Notes under the pieces: model-generated | Told to the model about the DNA's origin: nothing | Seen by the model: the letters and a program-made list of their open reading frames with translations, nothing else | Databases searched by the model: none | In this document: one piece after another, positions 58,058-64,000 of the stretch | How the letters are laid out: the number at the start of each line of letters is the position of its first letter | Numbering within the stretch: position 1 is the first letter of the stretch | Source: Comamonadaceae bacterium | Lineage (GTDB): Bacteria > Pseudomonadota > Gammaproteobacteria > Burkholderiales > Burkholderiaceae_C | NCBI GenBank assembly: GCA_027488115.1 | Contig: JAIYCG010000038.1 | Span: 1-64,000 of the forward strand | Reading direction: 5' to 3' | Length of the DNA stretch: 64,000 nucleotides | Program-made: the position numbers and the translations under genes

Positions 58058-59140
58058 TTAGGGCTTGCTTGACACTTCCCGCGCCACTGCCTGACCCAAT
58101 TCGATCACGGCCATGGCGTAGTAGCTGCTCCAGTTGTATCGCGTGATGGCATAGAAATTCTCGGTGCCTGCTACGTAGCTAGCAGGTCCTTCACCGTTCA
58201 ATAACTCAATCAGTGCCAACTGGCCTTTGTGATTGAGCGCATCGCCTTCCAATACTGCCCCTTTAGCGAGGAAATTGCCAACGCTGAAAGTTGGCAAGAT
58301 ATCGGGCGCCATCAGGGCCTCCATGTCGAGTTGCTCTCGGTTGAAAGACACGGCGTAGTGTGTGGGCATGCCCGATTGCCACTGAAAAGCTTTGAAATAA
58401 TGGGCCACAGAGCCAATGACATCGGCGGGGTTTTTGAACAAATCAATGTTCTTGTCGCCATCAAAATCGACGGCAAAGTTGGCCCAACTCGATGGCATAA
58501 ATTGAGGCAGTCCCATGGCACCGGCATAGCTGCCTTTGAGTTTGGTGGGGTTGACTTTTTCCTTGGAAGCCATGACCAAAAATTGCGCCAGTTCTTTGGA
58601 AAAAAAGGCCTGTCGCTCGGTGGCTCTTGGGTGTTCTTTGGGAAAGTCAAAGCTCAGGGTGCTGAGCGCGTCTAAAACTCTGAAGTTGCCTGTGTGTTGG
58701 CCATAAAAAGTTTCAACCCCTATGACCCCCACAACAAGCCATGGCGGGACACCATAGGTTTGCTCGGCTTGATTGAGCAATTTTTGGTGGCGCTGCCAAA
58801 AATGAAGGCCTGCTTGAATGCGCTTGGGTTCAATAAAGCGGGCTCGGTAGGCCGCCCAATTTTTTTGACTGACCTGTGCGGGAGGCATGATGAGCCTGGG
58901 AATACTGGGAATGAGCTTGGCTTGTGCCAGTTGCGCTTTGACCCACTTAGGGTCTAGCTGATTTTCCTGAGCCATTCGTTCAGCCCAGGCCATGGCATCG
59001 GGCCTTTGGGCATAGGTTGATCCTGCAGTTGGAGCAGACGATTTATTTTTGGATTTTGATTTTTTTGCAGCTTCAGCAGCCTGAGTGTTTGCTGAAAATA
59101 AAAGCGCCAAACTCATCAAGATCAAGGACAAAATTCTCAT
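58058..59140 (-). CDS. mltB: lytic murein transglycosylase B
   Basis: MltB cleaves the glycan strands of peptidoglycan with formation of 1,6-anhydromuramic acid. The 360-residue precursor has a Sec signal (MRILSLILMSLALLFSANTQA) without a lipobox, so it is probably soluble and periplasmic, unlike E. coli MltB. A Lys/Ser-rich spacer follows. The GH103 signatures are VPPWLVVGVIGVETFYGQHTG, with the catalytic Glu near 155, DALSTLSFDFP, KGSYAGAMGLPQFMPSSW and DFDGDKNIDL. It is divergent from the HDAC-like gene across 88 bases. Confidence 0.93.
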   Translation of the reverse strand: MRILSLILMSLALLFSANTQAAEAAKKSKSKNKSSAPTAGSTYAQRPDAMAWAERMAQENQLDPKWVKAQLAQAKLIPSIPRLIMPPAQVSQKNWAAYRARFIEPKRIQAGLHFWQRHQKLLNQAEQTYGVPPWLVVGVIGVETFYGQHTGNFRVLDALSTLSFDFPKEHPRATERQAFFSKELAQFLVMASKEKVNPTKLKGSYAGAMGLPQFMPSSWANFAVDFDGDKNIDLFKNPADVIGSVAHYFKAFQWQSGMPTHYAVSFNREQLDMEALMAPDILPTFSVGNFLAKGAVLEGDALNHKGQLALIELLNGEGPASYVAGTENFYAITRYNWSSYYAMAVIELGQAVAREVSSKP

Positions 59141-59228
59141 GGCTTGAGTTTAGCCTTTGAAATGAGTGCAAGTGTCGTGATAAGCTGAAGACCTCACATT
59201 TTTGTGTCTCATTTTTTAAAAGATACCC

Positions 59229-60182
59229 ATGGGCGCTACTGGCTATTTCACGCACTCTGATTGTCGCTTGCACGAAATGGGCGACGGCCATCCAGAGTGT
59301 CCTCAGCGCTTAGACGCCATTCAAGATCGATTGCTCATTACGGGCCTTGACCAGGCCTTAGAGCGAAGAGAGCCAACACCCGCGGCTTTGGCAGACATTG
59401 AATTGGCTCACGACCGCATGTATGTGGCTTCGATCAGGGGCTTAAGTGAGGCCCTGGTGGAGGACATTCAGGCGGGTGGACCTTCGCACACAGCACTTGA
59501 TCCAGACACCGCCATGAACGTCCACACTTGGAATGCTGTCTTGCGCTCGGCTGGCGCAGCCTTAGATGCTACAGACGCCGTCATTGCAGGCGAATTGGAA
59601 AACGCTTTCTGTGCCATTCGACCACCAGGACACCATGCCTGTCATGACAAGGCCATGGGTTTTTGTTTTTTCAACAATGTGGCCATTGCAGCCAAATATG
59701 CGCTTGAAAGACACGGCTTAAAGCGGGTGGCCATTGTTGACTTTGATGTACACCATGGTAACGGTACCGAAGACATCGTGGCAGGAGATGACCGCATTTT
59801 GATGGTCAGTTTTTTCCAACATCCGTTCTATCCAGAGGGTGGGGTTCGCAAGCACGACGCTAATTTGCTCAATTTGCCAGTACCTGCTTATACCAAAGGC
59901 ATGGATATTCGTGAGTTGATTGACATGATGTGGATGCCGCGCTTGGAAGCACATCGCCCCGAATTGATTCTGATCAGTGCTGGATTTGATGCGCACCGCG
60001 AAGATGACATTGGACAGTTGGGATTGGTCGAACAAGACTATGTGTGGATCACTCAGCGCATCAAAGAGGTGGCTGCCAAACACGCAAGAGGTCGAATTGT
60101 CAGTTGTCTCGAAGGGGGCTACAACCTCAGTGCCTTGTCACGCAGTGTCGAAGCGCATATCCGTGTTCTGGCCAACGTTTGA
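59229..60182 (+). CDS. histone deacetylase family protein
   Basis: This is a 317-residue arginase/deacetylase-fold enzyme related to class II histone deacetylases and bacterial acetylpolyamine amidohydrolases. Zinc and catalytic residues are visible in IRPPGHHACHDKAMGFCFFNNVAIAA (His-His pair), IVDFDVHHGNGTEDI (Asp, His) and LISAGFDAHREDDIG (Asp). The C-terminal RIVSCLEGGYNLSALSRSVEAHIRVL is typical. It probably deacetylates a small amine, and no substrate can be deduced. The MscS gene follows after 14 bases, so the two may be cotranscribed. Confidence 0.94.
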   Translation: MGATGYFTHSDCRLHEMGDGHPECPQRLDAIQDRLLITGLDQALERREPTPAALADIELAHDRMYVASIRGLSEALVEDIQAGGPSHTALDPDTAMNVHTWNAVLRSAGAALDATDAVIAGELENAFCAIRPPGHHACHDKAMGFCFFNNVAIAAKYALERHGLKRVAIVDFDVHHGNGTEDIVAGDDRILMVSFFQHPFYPEGGVRKHDANLLNLPVPAYTKGMDIRELIDMMWMPRLEAHRPELILISAGFDAHREDDIGQLGLVEQDYVWITQRIKEVAAKHARGRIVSCLEGGYNLSALSRSVEAHIRVLANV

Positions 60183-60196
60183 TCAAGGACGCAAGC

Positions 60197-61465
60197 ATGA
60201 CCAAAGTGCCCAACATGATGAACGACCCCTTTGTGTGGTGGAGCAGCTTGAATTTCCAAGAAGCCTTTTTAGAAGTCTTGCTCTTTGCAGCTTGCGTTGC
60301 TTTGTCAGGGGTGTTGGTTTGGTTGGTTAGGCGCTCTACCCAAGCTTGGACCTTGTCTGTTTTGTTAGGGCGCCATTTGATCGATGGGGTTTTGTTTCCT
60401 GCCGTCTTACTGGGTTTTGTGTTTGCAACCCGTTCGGTGTGGGGCCGAAACCACCCACTTTGGATTTTTGACTTTTTGGTGCCAGTCTGTTTGTCTTTGG
60501 CGGTCATTCGATTAAGCGTCAAAGTTCTTCAAGCTACTTTCAAAGATGCCGCTTGGGCACCCCCTTTAGAAAGAAGTCTGTCTTGGCTGGCCTGGGGTGC
60601 TGTGGTGCTTTGGCTCACTGGATTGTTGCCTATGGTATTGGAAGAACTTGATCAAATTCAGTGGAAAGTAGGGACGTCTCACTTGTCTGTCAGAACCCTG
60701 ATTGAAGGCGGTTTGACGGCCGGCATTGTCATGCTCATCACGCTCTGGATTTCCTCGGCCATTGAAGCGCGATTGCTTCAATCCTCCTCGGGCAGCGAAT
60801 TGTCTTTGCGCAAAGCAGTGAGCAATGCAGTGACTTCCTTGCTCATGTTTGTGGGCCTCATGTTGTCTTTGTCAGTTGTGGGCATCGACCTGACTGCATT
60901 GTCTGTATTGGGCGGTGCTGTGGGCGTTGGCATTGGCTTTGGGTTGCAAAAACTGGCGTCCAACTATGTCAGCGGCTTTGTCATCTTGGCCGAGCGCAGC
61001 ATGCGCATTGGCGACAGCGTCAAAGTTGACACGTTTGAAGGGCGAATCACAGACATTAAGGCACGCTACACCGTCATCCGTGCACCCAATGGCCGCGAGT
61101 CTATTGTTCCCAATGAAATGTTGATCAACAACCGAGTTGAAAATTTGTCCTTGGCCGATTCGCGTGTGTTGCAGAGCACCAGTGTTTCGGTGGCCTATGG
61201 CAGCGATGTTCAGTGGGTGATGCAACTTCTCCAACAAGCGTGTGAAGCGCAGGAACGGGTGTTGAAGGAGCCTTCACCTTTTGTGACGCTGTCTAGTTTT
61301 GGCTCGGATGGCTTGGAATTGACAGCCCACTATTGGATGGACGAGCAGCAGGCTGGGGTTCTCACATTGAAGTCTGAAATCAATGTTGAAATTTTGAAAG
61401 TCTTGCAGACCCACGGCATTGAAATTCCATACCCGCAGCGTGTGATTCACACACGCCCCCATTGA
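60197..61465 (+). CDS. MscS family mechanosensitive ion channel
   Basis: This is a 422-residue inner-membrane channel that should open under membrane tension. The start is the ATG at 60197 (MTKVPNMMNDPFVWW), and the frame is open further back inside the HDAC-like gene. About six hydrophobic segments precede the MscS core: the pore helix region GIDLTALSVLGGAVGVGIGFGLQKLASNYVSGFVIL, then the beta domain ERSMRIGDSVKVDTFEGRITDIKARYTVIRAPNGRESIVPNEMLINNRVENLS. It belongs to the larger MscS group with extra N-terminal helices. It converges on the hydrolase gene. Confidence 0.93.
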   Translation: MTKVPNMMNDPFVWWSSLNFQEAFLEVLLFAACVALSGVLVWLVRRSTQAWTLSVLLGRHLIDGVLFPAVLLGFVFATRSVWGRNHPLWIFDFLVPVCLSLAVIRLSVKVLQATFKDAAWAPPLERSLSWLAWGAVVLWLTGLLPMVLEELDQIQWKVGTSHLSVRTLIEGGLTAGIVMLITLWISSAIEARLLQSSSGSELSLRKAVSNAVTSLLMFVGLMLSLSVVGIDLTALSVLGGAVGVGIGFGLQKLASNYVSGFVILAERSMRIGDSVKVDTFEGRITDIKARYTVIRAPNGRESIVPNEMLINNRVENLSLADSRVLQSTSVSVAYGSDVQWVMQLLQQACEAQERVLKEPSPFVTLSSFGSDGLELTAHYWMDEQQAGVLTLKSEINVEILKVLQTHGIEIPYPQRVIHTRPH

Positions 61466-61501
61466 GACTGCAATCGGCTGGTCTGCCTGTTGCTAGACCT
61501 T

Positions 61502-61537
61502 AGTGAAGCTGAGTGAAAATCAGTGAATTTGACTGAA
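61502..61537. repeat. four 10-bp spaced agtgaa repeats
   Basis: The hexamer agtgaa occurs at 61502, 61512 and 61522, with actgaa at 61532, a strict 10-bp period between the convergent ends of the MscS and hydrolase genes. It is either a tiny tandem array or a set of protein sites on one helix face. Confidence 0.6.
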
Positions 61538-61539
61538 CC

Positions 61540-62490
61540 TTAGGCTGTATGAAGTTGTGCGCGCAAAACTTGCGCGCACAGGCTGACCGCTGTGTTGGCT
61601 TCTTGCATCACTCGCCCCATGGTCATAAAGCCATGGATTTGGCGTTCAAAACAAATGTACTGCGAAGAAACCCCCGCTTTGGACAATGCGTCTGCATACA
61701 TCAAGCCCTCATCTCTCAAGGGATCAAAGCCAGCTGTGAGGATGAATGCAGGCGGCAGGTTGGCATGACTGTTGGCTAGCTGAGGTGAAGCGCGCCAATC
61801 TTTGGCATCTTCTCGATTTCTCAAATAATTTTCAGTGTAGTAAGCAATGGACTCTTTGGTGAGCATATACCCTTTGCCATTAGCGTGGTAGGACGCTGTG
61901 TCTTGCCACATGATGGTGGCAGGGTAGATGAGCAATTGAAAAGCGGGTTGGACAGAAAGTCCTTTTTGATCGCGAAGTCCGATACAAGCTGCAGCAGACA
62001 AATTGCCGCCAGCACTGTCACCCCCGATGGCGATGCGCGATGCATCAATGCCCAAACTGGCAGCATGTGCAACAGTCCAGTTGAACGCTGCCACGGTGTC
62101 ATGGTAGGCCGCTGGAAACTTGTGCTCTGGCCCCATGCGGTAGTCGACCGAGACCACGACAACTTCAGACTGAAGGCAGAGACTTCTGCACAGGACATCG
62201 TGTGTGTCGAGATCGCCGATGGTCCAGCCACCGCCATGGACATAGACCAAGGCTGGCAGTGATTTTTGTGCTTGAGCGGCAGGCGGGTGGTATACCCGCA
62301 GAGGAATGCTCACGTCATCGTAAGACAAAGCCGTGTCTTGCACTCTGAGCACATCGGGTGCATCGGGTTGGGTGAAAGCTCGCCTTGATCTGTAAGACGC
62401 TCTGGCCTCTGCAGGCGACATGGTGTTCACGGGGGGAACGCCCTTGTCAATCATGAGTTGCATCAAGGCTTGGGCTTGTGGATCCAGCAT
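61540..62490 (-). CDS. alpha/beta hydrolase, hormone-sensitive lipase family
   Basis: This is a 316-residue esterase/lipase. The start is the ATG at 62490 (MLDPQAQALMQLMIDKGVPPVN), with an in-frame TTG 15 bases earlier. The oxyanion HGGGW is at residues 85-89. The catalytic triad is S159 in GGDSAGG, D256 in AGFDPLRDEG and H286 in QIHGFMTMG. There is no signal peptide, so it should be cytosolic, acting on short-chain carboxylic esters. It lies 29 bases after the TRAP permease gene on the same strand, so a link to an imported ester or acid is plausible but unproven. Confidence 0.93.
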   Translation of the reverse strand: MLDPQAQALMQLMIDKGVPPVNTMSPAEARASYRSRRAFTQPDAPDVLRVQDTALSYDDVSIPLRVYHPPAAQAQKSLPALVYVHGGGWTIGDLDTHDVLCRSLCLQSEVVVVSVDYRMGPEHKFPAAYHDTVAAFNWTVAHAASLGIDASRIAIGGDSAGGNLSAAACIGLRDQKGLSVQPAFQLLIYPATIMWQDTASYHANGKGYMLTKESIAYYTENYLRNREDAKDWRASPQLANSHANLPPAFILTAGFDPLRDEGLMYADALSKAGVSSQYICFERQIHGFMTMGRVMQEANTAVSLCAQVLRAQLHTA

Positions 62491-62519
62491 GGCGCGTTCT
62501 TTCAAATCAAAGTTTTAAA

Positions 62520-63815
62520 TTACGAGGTCATCAGCGATGGCAGGTACAAGCTGAGTGAAGGAAAAAACAACAAGATGGCCAAGGTGATCACTTGCATGGC
62601 GACAAAGGGCCAGCACCCACGGAAGATGGTGCCAAGCCCTACCTTGGGCAATAGCGTATTCAACACAAACAAGTTCATGCCCACGGGTGGCGATATCAGT
62701 CCGATTTGAATCACCATCACAATCAAGACTCCGAACCAAACCGGATCAAAGCCCAGTTGCATCACTATGGGAAAGAAGAGGGGGATGGTCAAGAGCACCA
62801 TGGTCAACTCTTCCATCACTGTGCCCAAGATGATGTAGATCACCATCATGGCACCAACCACCATGACAGGTGACAGTCCCAAATGGGTGATCCATTCCTT
62901 GAGGTCGCTTGGCATGGTGGTGAAATTCACAAAGTTGGCAAACACAGTAGCTGCAATTAACAAGGTAAACAGCATGCCAGTGGTGCGGGCAGACTCGACC
63001 AAAATGCTGATGAGGCTTTCCCATGTCAGTGCTTTGCGTGCCCAAGCGAACAAGAAGGCACCTGCTGCACCCATACCAGCCCCTTCAGTGGCCGTGAATA
63101 CGCCGCCATAAATGCCACCGAGAACCACAAACACCAACAGCAAAACGCCCCAAATGCCTCGCAATGCGGCCATGCGTTGCGACCAAGTGAATTTCTCACC
63201 AGCAGGTGCATGTTCTGGATCGCGTGAGGTCATGATGACGACGGCCACCATAAGCAAGATGGCGGTCAGGATGCCAGGGATCACGCCTGCAGCAAACAGT
63301 TTGCCAATATGGGTTTCAGTTACGATGCCGTAAATGACCATGATGGTGGATGGCGGAATCATGATGCCCAGCGTGCCGCCAGCGGCAATGACGCCAGTCG
63401 ACAATGCATCGCTGTAACCCAATTTTTTCATGGAAGGATAGGCCACTTTGCTCATGGTGGCAGCCGTGGCAATGGAGGAGCCGCAAATGGCCCCGAAGCC
63501 TGCGCAAGCTGCAATGGTGGCATGGGCCAGTCCTCCGCGGCGATGTCCAATGAAGGTATAAGCAGCATGAAACAGCTCATGAGCCAAGCCAGCACGTGCC
63601 ACAAAATTACCCATCAGAATGAACAATGGAATGACCGACAAGGTGTAGGCAAAGCCAGTCTCTTGAACGACTTGCGCGGTGCTGGCCAATGCTGGCATAA
63701 AGCCGCGTGTCAGCCCAATACCTACCACGCCCACCAAACCCATAGAAAAGGCCAAAGGCATGCGCAAAAGCGCCAATGCAAAAATGGCAACAAAGCCAAG
63801 GAGGGCTTCGGTCAC
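62520..63815 (-). CDS. dctM: TRAP transporter large permease (DctM)
   Basis: DctM is the main membrane subunit of TRAP transporters, which take up organic acids with a sodium gradient and a periplasmic receptor. The 431-residue protein has about 12 helices and typical sequence: RMPLAFSMGLVGVVGIGL, IPLFILMGNFVARAGLAHELFHAA, AACAGFGAICGSSIATAATMSKVAYPSMKKLGY and GVIAAGGTLGIMIPPSTIMVIYGIVTE. The start is the GTG at 63815, overlapping the DctQ stop (GTGA). The receptor gene is not in the window. It may be beyond the right edge. Confidence 0.95.
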   Translation of the reverse strand: MTEALLGFVAIFALALLRMPLAFSMGLVGVVGIGLTRGFMPALASTAQVVQETGFAYTLSVIPLFILMGNFVARAGLAHELFHAAYTFIGHRRGGLAHATIAACAGFGAICGSSIATAATMSKVAYPSMKKLGYSDALSTGVIAAGGTLGIMIPPSTIMVIYGIVTETHIGKLFAAGVIPGILTAILLMVAVVIMTSRDPEHAPAGEKFTWSQRMAALRGIWGVLLLVFVVLGGIYGGVFTATEGAGMGAAGAFLFAWARKALTWESLISILVESARTTGMLFTLLIAATVFANFVNFTTMPSDLKEWITHLGLSPVMVVGAMMVIYIILGTVMEELTMVLLTIPLFFPIVMQLGFDPVWFGVLIVMVIQIGLISPPVGMNLFVLNTLLPKVGLGTIFRGCWPFVAMQVITLAILLFFPSLSLYLPSLMTS

Positions 63816-64000
63816 AGCACACCCCCTTCAGATTCTTCGTCTTCACCCAAGGGGTTGAAGACCAGAATCAAATGAACAATGCCTGCCAGAGCGCACATGA
63901 AGCCCATGCCCATGATGAAGGGCGCCTTAGAAATTTTGAGCTGTGCGGTGGTTTCGCCGTAAGAGGCAAAGTCAATGCCCGTTGAAATCATGAGCCAACC
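63812..64000 (-). CDS. dctQ: TRAP transporter small permease (DctQ), C-terminal part
   Basis: The last 62 codons of a minus-strand frame run off the right edge. They read GWLMISTGIDFASYGETTAQ, LKISKAPFIMGMGFMCALAG, IVHLILVFNPLGEDEESEGG and VL. The final transmembrane helix and an acidic tail are typical of DctQ proteins, and the stop overlaps the dctM start, the usual DctQ-DctM arrangement. The rest of the protein and any receptor gene lie outside the window. Confidence 0.85.
   Translation of the reverse strand, partial: GWLMISTGIDFASYGETTAQLKISKAPFIMGMGFMCALAGIVHLILVFNPLGEDEESEGGVL

Overview
The window is a contiguous stretch of a betaproteobacterial chromosome, almost certainly Burkholderiales and most like Comamonadaceae. 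The pointers are the nuo complex I operon followed directly by a DUF1178 gene, the pyrG-kdsA-eno-ftsB order, a Bug-type tripartite tricarboxylate receptor, the dapA-bamC pair, a DUF6352-type protein and a TIGR02450 Trp-rich protein. Base composition by eye is moderate rather than very GC-rich, with heavy use of TTG and TTT codons, which would fit a freshwater lineage such as Limnohabitans. That genus-level guess is inference. Coding density is high, no stretch above 300 bases lacks a gene, and I saw no tRNA, rRNA, CRISPR array, insertion sequence or prophage.

Layout. 1-9.7 kb: 3' part of the NADH dehydrogenase operon (nuoG, 5'-truncated by the window edge, through nuoN). 9.7-14.1 kb: DUF1178 protein, a class I/II aminotransferase, a TRIC/UPF0126 membrane protein, a decayed fragment of a bile acid:sodium symporter gene, a DUF6352-type protein, a 47-residue lysine-rich protein and the ribosome rescue factor ArfB. 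14.1-21.9 kb: mutL-MFS-miaA run on the minus strand, a DedA protein, amiC with tsaE, and queG. 22-25.7 kb: AEC permease, Bug receptor, xerD and a DUF455 protein. 25.8-28.9 kb: gamma carbonic anhydrase and Hsp33, then an NAD-salvage pair (NadR-type kinase and PnuC) and ftsB. 29-35 kb: eno, kdsA, pyrG, divergent coaBC-dut, and a SlyD-like isomerase. 35.3-39.5 kb: a ribosomal oxygenase, a tiny Ala/Pro-rich lipoprotein with a structured leader, bamC, dapA and a methyltransferase. 39.6-44 kb: parE and parC.

44-57.8 kb is the most interesting region. An orphan OmpR-type response regulator with an unusually AT-rich upstream region is followed by a minus-strand run (DUF2126 transglutaminase, a fused circularly permuted ATP-grasp/alpha-E protein, a second transglutaminase, a RidA protein). 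From a roughly 100-bp divergent gap, comEC, a second ATP-grasp and a stand-alone alpha-E gene run the other way. Together they form two paralogous versions of the same predicted peptide-ligase/transglutaminase system, of unknown physiological role, wrapped around the DNA-uptake channel gene.

57.8-64 kb: TIGR02450 protein, MltB-type lytic transglycosylase, a histone-deacetylase-like amidohydrolase, an MscS channel, an HSL-family hydrolase and a TRAP transporter whose small subunit runs off the window.
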